From Tupaia tana (Eukaryota > Chordata > Mammalia > Scandentia > Tupaiidae): a stretch of 64,000 nucleotides of DNA. Below the pieces are notes generated by a model that did not search any database, was not told where the DNA came from, and saw only the letters and a list, made by a program, of their open reading frames with translations. Numbering within the stretch: the stretch's first letter is position 1; the number at the start of each line of letters is the position of its first letter. Location: NCBI GenBank assembly GCA_026018925.1, contig JAKSZU010000004.1, positions 112,558,989-112,622,988 of the forward strand, in the 5' to 3' direction. The position numbers were made by a program, and so were the translations under genes. Of the stretch, positions 24,324 to 35,517 are shown one piece after another.

Positions 24324-26029
24324 AAACCTTCAAGAGAAGGCAACCAGGAGACGATGGTATGAATGTGGCCACAGTCCATGGGCAAGAAGCAGCCGCACCA
24401 CAGACCATGTGTGGCCTGGATGTCCTGCCAACTCAACTACCACCCCCTTTTCTTTCTAAGCTTCCACATATCTTTCCATTTCAATTGTTCCTACTTCCAT
24501 GTTCCCAGGGCTTGTCCTATAGAGCCGCACTGAGCACGACTGGGTGTGTCCCAGCCATGAGAAATCCTGTCCAGGAGGAAAAACAAATACAATAAGGGTA
24601 AAGAATGGGAGACACTCCTGCCAAGACAGACAGGAACCTCATATATTACCTTCTCATCTGGGTACGTCTGATGCTGGCAGGAGGCACAGCACACAGAAAT
24701 TACCACTGAGAAACAAAGACTATCCCCCTGCAACTTATTACCAGCATTCATTCAGTCACCCAAGTAACAGTGGTTAAGAGGGCTCACCAGGGAGTCTGCC
24801 ATCTGTGCTAGCCTGTGCCAGGTTCAACCAAGTATGCCCTCCCCGGAGCTCTAGGGAGAGCAAGTCCTTCAGACTGAACCTCACTCACAGGCCACACGAA
24901 TACAACTACCAGCCACCCAAGGAGTGGGGCTTGGGTGTTCTTAGTTTCCATGATCACCCCCAAGGACCATGGAGGAAATCCTAGGACATGGGTGTTCCCA
25001 CTGAGGTGGCCTCTAACACCCACCTTCTGACACCAGATGACCAAGCAGAAACCCTGAGAGGTTTCACAGCTTCATTGTACCAAACAAGCATATCCCTTCT
25101 GAACCCCTGCTAGCTCTTGATAAGAACATGTGGCAGGAGACCCCCTAATGTGGCCAGACTTTGCCAGGACCCTGTGATGAGGCCCTGCTGAGCAAGCACG
25201 GGGTGGTAGCAACACAGGACAACGGCTGGCAGTGGGAAACAAACAAACACCAACCCTCACATCTGCACTATTTCCAGTGTACCTGCAATGAGAAATGCAA
25301 CCCTGCTGACTCCCAGGACGCCTTACCCACCTGAGCCCTTCTGCCACACCTCTGGTAGGTTTACACTCGGCCAGTCTCCTATCAGCTTCAAAGACAAATT
25401 GTGTGACAGTTCCTGGTAGACAATCCAAAGACAAAAAATGAAAAAAAAAATGCCATGTTGCTAGGGTGTCCAGGTGCACAGGGCTCCATGTGACTGTGGT
25501 TGCTGTTCTCTTCAAAGAGGATCTGAATGCAACACCATCCCTGAGCAAACACCTCCACAAATCCAGGCCCAGATGATCACCTGAGTAGAGCCCAGTGGAA
25601 GGGGCTGTTCCTAAACTGTTCCCAAATTCAGAGTTGAAGAGGACTGCCAGCTAGAGAATCAGATATAATGGGTCAGTTTTACACACACCATTCCCTCTTC
25701 TTGGCCCACACCTTTCCTCCTTTCTACCTGAGAAACTCCTATGTACCCTCTCAGGTGACCCAAACAGGGCTCCCTGCCGTCAGCCACCCTGCAGCCCCTG
25801 CATTTATAGTCCTCCCACTGCCCTCATCCATACCAGCCTGAGAACTTGTGGAGAGCAGAAACTGTTGCTTCTCAATCTTTGGACCCTGCATCACCAGCAC
25901 AGGACCTAGGACCTGGCAGCTGGTAAGTGCATTCTCAGGGATCTGAAGGCTCCCTGGCTGAGGAAGAGCCCACTGTCATAAAAGTCTGAGGACACAACAC
26001 CATTACTAACGATCACAAAAAGTGCACAC

Positions 26030-26275
26030 GGGCGGAACAGGGCGTGGCAGTTAAGGCTGCCAGATCCCACGTGGTTGAACATGTGGGTCAAGTACCAGAC
26101 ACGGCAGCTTGAGAAACATGCCAAGAATGTGTGCATACATGCCCAGAATCCTGAAAGAAATGCAGAAGTAACTGAGCCACCCCCCCATGGGGGGAGGGGG
26201 TTCTTTCTTTCCCTTCCTCTCGGTCTCTCTCAAGCCGGCACACACCCTCTGACAAAATTAGAAAGAAAAAGATAA
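26030..26275 (+). mobile_element. Old-subfamily SINE
   Basis: GGCGTGGCAGTTAAGGCTGC head, GGTCAAGTACCAGAC, GCTTGAGAAACATGCCAAGA, and end CACACCCTCTGACAAAATTA. It abuts L1 sequence. Confidence 0.7.
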
Positions 26276-26454
26276 AAAAAGACACAACCCTAATGGCTAT
26301 CAGTTGGTGAAAGGATGTGCAAAATGTGCACGTAGGCATACAACGGAATCTCATTTGGCAATATAATGGATGAAACTGTTGAAACACATAACACAGATGA
26401 ACTTTAAAAATGTGATGCTACCAGGGCCAACCAACAGCCTCTCAGAGAGGAATC

Positions 26455-26500
<46 letters not shown>

Positions 26501-26798
26501 TGCTATGTGAACCTTTGGGGAAGCCCATATAGTGATCCCATTTATATGAAATGACCAGATTCAGAAAACGTCCAGAGACCAAAAGTGGCTGCCTTAGGCT
26601 TGAGGAAGGAACCTGAAGGGACTGCAAATGGACCCAATGTTTCTTTGGGGAGTGGATGATGTTCTAGAATTGAATTGTGGTAACAGTTACACAACCCTGT
26701 GATTTTGCTAAAAATTATTCAATTGTACACTTAAAGCAGGTAAACTTTATGGTATGTGGATTATACCTCAATAAGGCTATTTAAAAAAAAAAAAAAAA
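26275..26798 (+). mobile_element. L1M 3' end, sense strand
   Basis: Decayed L1 3' sequence ends in GTATGTGGATTATACCTCAA and an A-run at 26782-26798. It is interrupted by a poly(A)-tailed insertion at 26421-26498. Confidence 0.6.
26421..26498 (+). mobile_element. Short retro-insertion with 41-A tail, source unknown
   Basis: A 37-nt sequence beginning CCAGGGCCAACC is followed by 41 uninterrupted A. It is flanked by the 7-bp duplication GATGCTA (26414-26420 and 26499-26505). This is an L1-type insertion of an unidentified RNA 3' end; it is not the 3' end of the main SINE. Confidence 0.6.
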
Positions 26799-28948
26799 AG
26801 GCTTGAGACTCAAGCAAGTTCAGTCTGAGTGTCCTCACAGTCAGATTCAAGCATCCTCCCAAGAGGCAAAGTACAAAAAAATGAATAAATAAAACGAGTA
26901 ATCAGCACCCTTACTAAATCCTTGCAGAGATACATGCACACAGGATTACATCTCTTTTGGAGCTGCAGGTTCCTGAAGGCAGCTCCAGACAAGCCAGGAA
27001 GCCCTCTGGCCATTTAGTAAATACTTGTCAGCCTACCAAGAGAAACCAGCTCCAACTTCAACCAATCATAGACACCAGAGTCAGAAAGCTCTAAGCCACA
27101 GCCTGACCGGGTTGTCCGTCCATCCCTCCCTCCCTCCCCCCCTCCCTCCCTCACGGGCTGCTTGGAAAGTAAGAGGAAAGGCTCCTACAAAGGCGTCTGC
27201 AGGCAAAAAACAGGGCAGAGTCCCAGAAGGCCACCCTGGCCGGCCAGGTTGGAAAAGCCTTCCAGGGGATTGAGAGGAAGCCTTCCCCGTAAACCTCACC
27301 CCACCGGTCTGAACCAAGGCCAGTGAGAAGGTGAGTGTGCTCCCACCAGATAGAAGGGAGAAGTACGTTTCCTCTTCTGCATTCCCAGATGCCCAGAAGC
27401 TTCTGGACTGCTTTTTGTTGGGTAAAATTCTAACTGCACTCATCTCTCCCAATCATAAATGCCTGACATTGCCAGTTAGGGGAAAGAAAAAAGATTGTTC
27501 TAAACTACCAAACACTGTGTGGTCAAGTTCTTCCCTCTCCCAGACTCTTGGATCCACCTCTGCTCATAAAGTTTTCCTTGGTGCTGGCTTACTTCTCAGT
27601 AACAAATGATGACACCCTGTTATCAGCTGTCCAGAATGGAATAAAGCTTGACTATACAAGGAGTACTAACCCTCTTCAAGTTATGAATTGTTCTTTGTAA
27701 GAAAGAGAACGTTAGTTTAACTCTATACCTTCTTCAACAGCAAGCTCAAAGCAATGCCAAACAGAAAATGTTCAGAGGAAGGTGGCTGAGAGCCACACCT
27801 TGCAAAACCCTTCTCCAGAAAGATCCCAGCAATGCTCATCACCAAGTCTTAACATGCTGGGCTTTGTTCTGGCTTTCCTGAGCAGGTTTCCCTGTAGGGC
27901 CTCCCTTCCTTGGGAGCAGCTGGAGCGCTGAAGATAAAGCTGTGAGACGGCTGGGCTGCAGCGCGCCTGGCTCTCTGCGTCTTCCCCCAGCAAAAAGGAG
28001 GAAGTGGTTTTTCACTTTCACATCTACAGAGCACTCTTCTGGTTCGAACAGTGGTCCGAAAAGAAGGCCATGAACAGTTCGCTACTACTATTGAGTCCAT
28101 ACTTTGCTGTCTGAGATGAACTAATTCAAAGGAATATTTCCTTAAATGAAAAGAAAGAAAACCAACTTTTACAATGTAATAGAACTGTATTCCATACTAA
28201 CTATGTGGTTGACATGGAATGGTTTTAGTTAATAAAAATATCAAGAAATAGTTAACAAAACATACATTTCCCCAATTTCTCCAGACAGAAACCCAGTGTA
28301 AGGGCTAATGGCTCACAGTCCCAACACTCAGCACATAAAACGCTCAGGCCAAGGCACGCTCCTTTCACTGCCCTAGGAGCTGGGTTAAGTGAGCAATGGC
28401 CCAAAGGCAAAGAGACCTAGGGATCTGTGTGGCTCGCTCACTCTGCAACTTCTACATCTTCATGTTTTTACAGCAAGTACCTAATAAATATGTGAAATAA
28501 GCAGAGGGAAGGAGAGACAGAGGATCACCTGGGCCCTCTCGGCCCTACCATTCTAGGTCACACACTTAAAAATGAACTCTGAAAGAGGAGAGTACTTGAC
28601 AACTACAATATACCACTATATTTTAAAGGGTCATACTTAAAGAATTCATGATTCACAATGTCCAATATGTAATCCACTGAATCTAAAAATACACACACAA
28701 AGATAACCACACTCCATTCTAACCCCTCTTTGGACTATGTAGCTTTACAGTCAGGCAGCAACGACCGTCCCTCCCCTGCCAGGGCCCTCAGAAGCAGCAG
28801 CTCAAGGGCCTCTCCAGGTTTCCTCTAGCACCTGGACCATCTCCCTTTACCCCCAGCTAAGGGCCCACAGGATGAGTGTTCTTCTGTTCTTTCCTGGAAG
28901 ATTACTTGGTTACTGAGGTCCTGACATGGGTCAGAAGAACCTGTCCCT

Positions 28949-29239
28949 TGGGACCAGCAGATGGCATAATGGTTATGTCGCTGAACTCCCACGTAGCCTA
29001 CCGTGGTTTGAGTCCTGGATCCAGCGGCTTCAAATTCACACTGGGTGCATGTGCATGCATGCCCAAGATTCCGAGAGGAGAATGGAGAAGGGATTGATTG
29101 TGGCGTGGCCATCCCCCTGGGGGATGACTTCTTGCTTTCTGTCTCTCTCTCTCTCTCTCTGGAGAGCACATGTGCCCTATAGCAAAGACCTCTCTAAAAA
29201 TAAACAAACAAATAAATAAAATGGAATACCTCTTAAAAA
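28949..29239 (+). mobile_element. SINE, intermediate subfamily, full length
   Basis: GGGACCAGCAGATGGCATAA head and end TGTGCCCTATAGCAAAGACC with an (AAAT)n-rich tail. AAGAACCTGTCCCT flanks it at 28935-28948 and 29240-29253. Confidence 0.9.
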
Positions 29240-29350
29240 AAGAACCTGTCCCTCAGAAGTCTAACTGTGGTAATTTCTGGGTATTCACAAGGATGACAGC
29301 AAAGTTCACAGAGCACAGATCCCAGTCAGTTCAGAAAGACTGACTTCTAG

Positions 29351-29606
29351 GGACCAGCAGTTGGCGTAATGGCTATGTCGCTGGACTCCCACGTAGTCAA
29401 CCGCGGTTTGAGTCCTGGACCCGGTGGCTTAAAACACACGCATGGGCGCATGGGCGTGCGTGCCCAAGATCCCGAGAGGAGAAGGGAGGAGAGGGGATTG
29501 CGGCGTGGCCATCCCCCCCGGGGGGTGATTTCCCGTTTTCTGTCTCTCTCTGTCTTTCGGGCGAACACACGCGCCCTATAGCAAAAACCTCTCCAAAAAA
29601 AAAAAA
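29351..29606 (+). mobile_element. tRNA-derived SINE, first of a tandem pair
   Basis: GGACCAGCAGTTGGCGTAAT head, the CCCCCCCGGGGGG body motif and end GCGCCCTATAGCAAAAACCT. The flanking GACTGACTTCTAG duplication (29338-29350 and 29886-29898) encloses both this and the next SINE. Confidence 0.9.
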
Positions 29607-29880
29607 GGGGAACCAGCAGTTAGCATAATGGCTATGTCGCTGGACTCCCACGTAGTCGACTGCGGTTCGCATCCCGGATCCGGTGGCTTAAAACTCACGC
29701 CGGGCGTGTGTACGTGCGGGCGCGTGTGCGTGCGTGCCCAAGATCCCGAGAGGAGAAGGGATTGCGGTGTGGCCATCCCCCCGGGGGGTGATTTCTCGCT
29801 TTCTGTCTCTATGTCTCTCTCTGTCTGTCTGGCGAGCGCACATGCCCTGTAACGAAAAACCTTCCCCAAAAAAAAAAAAA
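29607..29880 (+). mobile_element. tRNA-derived SINE, second of a tandem pair
   Basis: GGGAACCAGCAGTTAGCATA begins directly after the A-tail of the preceding SINE. It appears to have inserted into that tail, since no separate unique duplication is visible. It carries a small GTACGTGCGGGCGCGTGTGC expansion. Confidence 0.9.
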
Positions 29881-29950
29881 AGACTGACTGACTTCTAGTC
29901 TGTTTCCAGGCACAAAGTTCCTGCTACTTATGGATATAAACACATAATAA

Positions 29951-29986
<36 letters not shown>

Positions 29987-30224
29987 AGCTGCTTCCTCAG
30001 CAACCAAGCTGATTATTGAGCTTGTCCTCCCCACCCAGTCAGGAGCCTTCTCTGAAATCAGACTCACTCCGTGGAGGGCCTGCCTCCAACGTAGTCGCTC
30101 CCAATAGATGCTGAAGGCAAGTATGTGCGTCTATGTGTGGCATAATGCAAACACTCTCAATGCTCACGAGAAATATTTCAGAGGCCTCATACAAAACACC
30201 TACACACTAACAGCAGCCAAGATC

Positions 30225-30415
30225 CACCACGTGGCAAGCACTGTGTTAAGCCTTTACCTCGGTTCATCCTTCCACCACTCTGTACAGCAAAGCAGCACGA
30301 CCTCCATCTCACAGGTGGCTACAAAAAGCAGGTTTAGGGAGGTCTAGGGAGGTGAAGCGACCACCCAAAGGCACACAGCTAATAAAGAGCAGGGTTAAGA
30401 TGGCAGTGCTGCCTC
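30225..30415 (+). repeat. MIR-like fragment
   Basis: GGCAAGCACTGTGTTAAGCC, TTCATCCTTCCACCACTCTG, GGGAGGTGAAGCGACC and CACACAGCTAATAAAGAGCA give the MIR order. Confidence 0.6.
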
Positions 30416-31472
30416 TTTAAGAAATCAGGGGAGCCCTCCCACTCCACAGCCAGTCCCCAACTCCTGCACTCCAGCTCCAGGTCTACTACTGCCACATCTG
30501 CCACTTTCTTTGGTTTGTTGGTTCATCCCTCAATCTGCTTACTTTTCCTGGTCTTCTCCTTCCCTAGCTTCCATGCACCTTAGCAGGCAAGGGCAGGTCT
30601 AACCCATCTCCTGGTTATCCTGACAGTGTCCCCTATCAATCTGCCCTACAACCCCCAAAGGCCTGAGACACTTAAACAAAACGTCCATGAAGGCTTTCAC
30701 CTCTTTCTGAACTTCGGTGTCTGGACAAACCCTTCTACCCTCTGGAAACCAGCAGCGAGCGACAGCTCCCCCACTTCTACTCCAGGTGCCGGGAGTGAGG
30801 AGCCTGCCTCTAGAGGAGTGCTACAACTGTCCCTATAGGGATAGGAGTAGGTACAGATGCCCTGGTGGAAAGTGCCTGCCCTGCCCTACTCTTGTTCCTC
30901 AAAAGGAAAAAAGAAAAAAATCACTTTAGTCAAAATAATGTGTTTTTGTTTGTTTGTTTGTTTTGCAGTCGACGTGACAAAGTGTTATCTGTTTTATCCT
31001 GTTTCTCTAAATTTCAGCAAGCTAAACACAAAAGCAAACCGAGGGGAAGCCGGCCGCTGGTCCCGGAGCGTGAGCAGTTTCCGCCGCTTCCTTCCTACCC
31101 CACCCTCAGTGCAGACGCCGATCCCGGCCCCCACCCGCGATAGTCAGTCCTGCCCTCCCTTCCTCCGCACCACCCGCTGGTGCCTTAGGAAAGCTGAGGA
31201 CTTCCACTTCTTTCCCTTGATTTTTAAGGAGCTGTTATCTGCCTGTGTTCGACTTAACCCAGAAATAACTTCTCTGCTGAGATCCGGGCACGCAATGCAG
31301 CCCCCACTGCCTAGACCCACCGATACTCAGCGGCGCGATGTCCGGGCCTGACCTCTGCTGGGCCAGCGCCCGCCGTGCCCGAACGCCCGGCCACGTCGTC
31401 GCGTCCCCGCTGCTTCCCACCCCACTTGGACGGGTATCTTAGACCCGGCCGCCTGCGCGGTCGCCGACTCAC

Positions 31473-31489
31473 CCCATGAGCCAGTCCAT
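31473..31489 (-). CDS. MOB2: MOB2 first coding exon (partial gene: residues 1-6)
   Basis: Inside a CpG island the minus strand reads ATG-GAC-TGG-CTC-ATG-GG and then donor GTGAGT, i.e. MDWLMG with the last codon split after two bases. This is the N-terminus of human MOB2 (MDWLMGKSKAKP...). The gene order next to DUSP8, on the same strand, also matches. MOB2 is a zinc-binding Mob-family adaptor that binds the NDR kinases STK38 and STK38L and competes with MOB1. The remaining exons should lie at lower coordinates; I searched 1-31,400 by eye for later conserved MOB2 segments and found none, so they are probably outside. Only 17 coding bases are seen, so the call rests on the short match plus synteny. 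Confidence 0.82.
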
Positions 31490-31645
31490 GGCTGCGCGGG
31501 GCCGGCCGCCCGCCGCCTCGGCCTCAGTCCACGGCCGGAAGTAAACACTCGCTCGCGCACGCGCACACGCGCCCCCAGCGCCTCCCAACCCCCGCCGCCG
31601 GAAGTGACGCGCGCGCTCAACCTGCTGGGACGTGTAGTCTCAGTG
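31490..31645 (-). promoter_or_regulatory. MOB2: MOB2 CpG-island promoter and 5' UTR
   Basis: Very CpG-rich sequence lies directly upstream of the MOB2 start codon. Two perfect ETS/GABP sites CCGGAAGT are at 31535-31542 and 31598-31605 (plus strand). A ZNF143-like motif lies on the minus strand at 31639-31622 (GACTACACGTCCCAGCAG). There is no TATA box. This is the usual architecture of a broad housekeeping promoter. The transcription start is not determined. Confidence 0.75.
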
Positions 31646-32309
31646 GCTCCTGCGGCGGGCTCGCGGCGCCTCCACCTATCTCTGCCAGACCCAGTGCTGC
31701 GTTCGGACGATACCCAACATCCGCGCCTGGACTGTGCCCCTCGCCAGGGAATGGCCCCCGCGATTAGCTGTCCCTCCTTAACTCGGACGATGCCTCCGGC
31801 TGTGTCCGCGCCTGGGCTGTGTCCCTCGCTCCTGTCGCCGCCTAAAGCTCCATCTAGTGCCTGTGCTGGGACTGTTCCCTTGCTAAACTAGCTGCCACCG
31901 TGCACTCCAGACTGTCTCCTGGCTCCATGGGGTACCCTGGACGGTCCTCTCACCTCGGGCTCTCTCCTTGCACTCCTAACTCTACCCCTGCCCCGTACCT
32001 GCAGCCATAGGTTGTACCCCCTCACTCCTGGCTGTCCCCCTTGAGTCTCTACATGCACCCCAGTTCATGTTTCCCACTCCCACTCGCCCTACCTGCCCCA
32101 GGGCCTGGAGAACCAGAGTGGAGGGAGCCCAGAATCCCTGGGGCCGGCCCGCTGTGGAGTCAGCCACTGGGCATTAGACAGATGGCAGCTTCAGGCCAGC
32201 TGACTTCACCCGCTCTAGCGGCAGCCCAGCCAGAAGCGGGGTCTCAGCCTAAGAAAAGCAGCCCCGCCTCTCAGAGGAGTCCCTCCGACCGCGAGGCGCG
32301 GTTAAGGAG

Positions 32310-32515
32310 GCTGAATCACTGAGCTGATAGCGAGGCCGGGTTGGAGTTCCAGACCCTGCCGCTTGGAAAACAGGCTAGGCACGTGTGCCTTCATCCCTCA
32401 AATCCCAAGAGGAGAATGGAGAAGAGACAGTCGGGTGGCCATACCCCTAAGGGGATGCGTTCTCACTTTCTCTTTCCAGCAAGCACACACACCTTCTAGA
32501 AAATTTTAAGAAGAA
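32310..32515 (+). mobile_element. Old SINE copy
   Basis: GGTTGGAGTTCCAGACCCTG, GCTTGGAAAACAGGCTAGGC, GAATGGAGAAGAGACAG and AGCAAGCACACACACCTTCT match the old subfamily. The head is degenerate. Confidence 0.65.
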
Positions 32516-32628
32516 GAAAAAAAGGAGCCAAATCACATTTCACCAGCCATTGTCAAGATGCTGGGAGGAATCCATGCCTGCTTAACTGACTTCATGACTG
32601 TAAAGCTCATGGGGGAATGCTCCAGATT

Positions 32629-32898
32629 ATTTTTTTTCTTTTTGGAGAGGTTTTTATTGCCCTAGGACATGTGCGCTCACCAGACAGACAGAGACAGACA
32701 GAGAGACAGAAAACGAGAAATCACCCCCCAGGGGAGATGGCCACGCTGCAATCCCTTCTCCTCCATTCTCCTCTCGGGATCTTGGGCACGCACGCACATG
32801 CCCCCGGCATGAGTTTTAAGCCATCGGGTCCGGGATGCGAACCACGGTTGACTACATGGGAGTCCAGCGACATAGCCATTACACTAACTGCTGGTCCC
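32629..32898 (-). mobile_element. tRNA-derived SINE, full length
   Basis: A minus-strand copy whose head reads GGGACCAGCAGTTAGTGTAA from 32898. AATGCTCCAGATT flanks it at 32616-32628 and 32899-32911. Confidence 0.92.
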
Positions 32899-32976
32899 AA
32901 TGCTCCAGATTTTACCATCAACAACTACCTGAGATAAAATAGTGAAGAAAGGCAAAAGAGGAAGGGAATTCATTTA

Positions 32977-33064
32977 ATATATTGGGTCGTTGGAAAAGTC
33001 ATGATGTATTTTTTCTGTTTCTCTATGCAAAATGTGTCATAACTTTTCCAACAACCCAATATAT
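32977..33064. mobile_element. Mariner-type MITE, copy 2 (near-perfect palindrome)
   Basis: Left arm 32977-33003 and right arm 33038-33064 are inverted repeats matching at 25 of 27 positions (ATATATTGGGT.GTTGGAAAA). They flank a 34-nt loop, with TA-rich ends. The architecture is like MADE1, but the TIR sequence differs. Confidence 0.75.
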
Positions 33065-33082
33065 CTTAGAAAGAGAAAAAGT

Positions 33083-33348
33083 GGAGCCAGTGGGTGGTGT
33101 AGCAGTTACATCGCTGGACTCCCACATGGGTGACCATGGTTCAAGTCCTGGACCCAGTGACTTGAAATTCATGGCGGGCATGTGCGCACGTGCGCGCACA
33201 TGCCCAAGATCCAGGGAAGAGAATGGAGGAGAAAGGATTGTGGTGTGGCCAACCCCCTTGGGGGGGTGATTTTTCTCTTTCCCTGTCACTATCTCTTTCT
33301 CTATCTGGAAAGCCCACATGTCCTAGGACAAAAACCTCTTTCTAAAAA
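33083..33348 (+). mobile_element. SINE, intermediate subfamily, beside the MITE
   Basis: GGAGCCAGTGGGTGGTGTAG head, GGTTCAAGTCCTGGACC, an alternating GTGCGCACGTGCGCGCACAT stretch, and end CATGTCCTAGGACAAAAACC. Purine-rich imperfect duplications are at each end. Confidence 0.8.
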
Positions 33349-33639
33349 AAGGAAAGAAAAGAGAAGGGAAAAAGTACAGGGTACTGACTTCCCCATTTTT
33401 CATAGGGCCAGTCAATGGCTCCTCTATCCCTGTCCATCTTCACTTTCCTTCATCTGGCCACTCAGCTGGTACATCTTCTTCCCTAGTGTGCCAACTTGTG
33501 GTTCCTGAGGAGTATCAGCCCTTGGAAGGCCTGCCTGCTTTTAGCTACCATGGTCTTCCATGAGCTGTCCGCCTGGACACAGATGTTATAGGAGGTGCTC
33601 TGGGTGCGATCCACATTCCTTTTTGCACCAGTTGGGAAC

Positions 33640-33780
33640 CAGCAATACTACAACCCCTTGATAGTCTCTACCAGTTACTAACTGGCGACTCAGACATGTC
33701 GCTTATTGTCCCTGTGCCTCAGTTTTCTTTTTAGTGCAATGGAAATAATAATATTATCCAATTTATCATAAGAAATCCTT
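33640..33780. repeat. MIR-like fragment
   Basis: CTGTGCCTCAGTTTTCTTTT followed by GTGCAATGGAAATAATAATA is the hallmark of the MIR core. Confidence 0.5.
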
Positions 33781-33952
33781 CCCGAGGGCCCTGGTGTAAG
33801 TGGAAAGTGGGAAAGCAGGAGATACGACTGGTCATTTTGGGAATGTGCTCAAGCCCAACCCTCTCCCCTCTCAATGATAACATTCTGTCATGAACACTTC
33901 ACTGGATGGCTTTATGTCACCCAGTCCTGAATGGGTGGTTTAGGTAAAATGT

Positions 33953-34212
33953 TGGGACCAGCCAGTGGTGTTGTAGTTAAGGCAGCTGGATCCCACATGG
34001 CTGACTGCAGGACTTGCCATTCAAGTTCTGGACCTGGAGGCTTGAAAAACATAGTGAGTACATGTGTATGCATGCTCAAAATCTCAAAAGGAGAGAGAAA
34101 CAGAGGGGAAAGAACACTGGCGTGGCAGCCCCTATGGGGTGTGCTTTTCCACTTTCCCCCTCTCTGTGTCTCTCTGTTCAGCGCATGTGCCCTCTGGCTA
34201 AAAAAAAAAATT
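33953..34212 (+). mobile_element. Old-subfamily SINE
   Basis: TGGGACCAGCCAGTGGTGTT head, GGCTTGAAAAACATAGTGAG, and end CATGTGCCCTCTGGCTAAAA. Confidence 0.75.
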
Positions 34213-34989
34213 TTAACGTTATGTGATATCTCATGGTCTTACGTATAGTCTGAGCCCATGGCAAGCTAAAATTTGCATCTCAAAAACCATACTTTATTTC
34301 TTAAGAGGATGTAGCTTCTCTCTCAAACCCTGGGGCCCTCCTGTCTCATGCTTCTGTTGGAGTTTGCACACTCCTAGAGAGCATCAGACAGTGCACTGCT
34401 GCTGCACTTGCTAGGCGCTAGCATCCTGCAGCCTCAGCCTAATCTAAAGTGCATTCAAAGCTTGTGTGCTTGGGTTTCTTGCTAATTAGGCAGGAGCAAC
34501 ACACTCAATTAGCACTGGTCAGACAGTAAGTGACTGTCCCATGTCTCTACCCATTTCCTCCTCCTCCTGCCTTCTCCCTCCTTCTCCCCCTCCTCCTCTC
34601 CCTCTTCCTTAGTAGTAGAACGCTGAGTAATGTGCAATGGTAGAAAGCTTTTACCCAGCTTTCCATGTAGGTAAAGGGACTGAGAGGATGTAAGTGGAGG
34701 TTGTTGGGTGGGCTTCCAGGAAATCCCTCTTGTCCTCTTCCCCACACCCAACCTGGACTTAGTCTCCTGCCTGAAAAGAATAGAAGAATGATGGCTGGAA
34801 CTCTTGCAATCATCTTGTAACATGAGGCAGGTAATGATGACAGAGCAATAAAGTAGAACCTAGGTTCCTGCTGAGGCTCTGGAATCTTCATTGCAATCCT
34901 GAACTTACCTCTGTATTTATTTTTATTTAAAAAAAAAAAAACTTGATTAAATCACTGTTGTTTCCAACTTCTGTCACTTGAAGCTAAAG

Positions 34990-35302
34990 GCAATTGTCTA
35001 ATTGACACACCCATTAAAATGCCTTTTTCCCAGTGGTAAGGTGCTTGAGATGTAATGACTCATTCATCCTTTAGAGATGTCTTGATATTTCCAGACCACT
35101 CACTGGATTCCCACAATGTCACCTAGGTAGCAAGTTCCCAAGTTTTCATGGCATATACCTGTTTGGGAAATATATATATATAAACTTTAGTGTCTAGAGC
35201 ATCCCTAGGCCCTTGGCTCCAGGACCTATCAATATGGTATCATCCATATAATGGAACCCTGTGATGTCCTGAGGTCTGCTGGGACAATCAAATGGTGACA
35301 GA
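34990..35302 (-). pseudogene. ERV-L-like pol relic (reverse transcriptase fragment)
   Basis: On the minus strand a short open stretch carries the reverse-transcriptase YMDD motif (codons at 35250-35239) in a context like ERV-L pol. A TAG ends that frame within about 20 codons, and the rest cannot be followed in frame. A SINE interrupts the locus at 35304-35517. It is non-functional. Confidence 0.5.
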
Positions 35303-35303
35303 G

Positions 35304-35517
35304 AGGGACCAGCAGTTAGCGCAATGGCTATGTCACTGGGCTCACACTGGGCGCATGTGTGTGCGTGCCCAAGATCCCAAGAGGAGAATGGAGGAGAAAG
35401 GATTGCGGCATGGCCATCCCCCCAGGGGGTGATTTCTCGCTTTCTGTCTCTCTGTCTCTGTCTGTCTTTCTGGCAAGTGCATGCGCCCTATAGCAAAAAA
35501 AAAAAAAAAAAAAAAAA
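35304..35517 (+). mobile_element. SINE lacking its B-box (internal deletion)
   Basis: Head GGGACCAGCAGTTAGCGCAA through GTCACTGGGCTCACACTGGG. About 75 bp between the anticodon region and the body are missing, including the B-box; the rest is intact with an A-tail. Imperfect GGTG(A/G)...AGAGAG repeats flank it. Confidence 0.85.

Larger units (their letters stand above)
1..31472 (-). other. MOB2: Presumed MOB2 intron 1 (continues beyond the left edge)
   Basis: Downstream of the MOB2 exon-1 donor no coding exon was recognised. Repeat-rich parts are 1-14,000 and 23,900-30,000. The stretches 1,000-2,320, 3,000-5,190, 13,700-20,400 and 21,500-23,950 are mostly unique sequence with no gene, apart from small MIR/L2-like fragments. 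Assignment as one intron is inference from the human gene. Confidence 0.55.

Noticed and set aside
1..31400. Further MOB2 exons
   Set aside because: I looked on the minus strand for later conserved MOB2 segments (e.g. around EPEHTKARI, FHHINLQYS, YYWYDERGKK, DEDVFPTKYG) and saw none. They are most likely left of the window.
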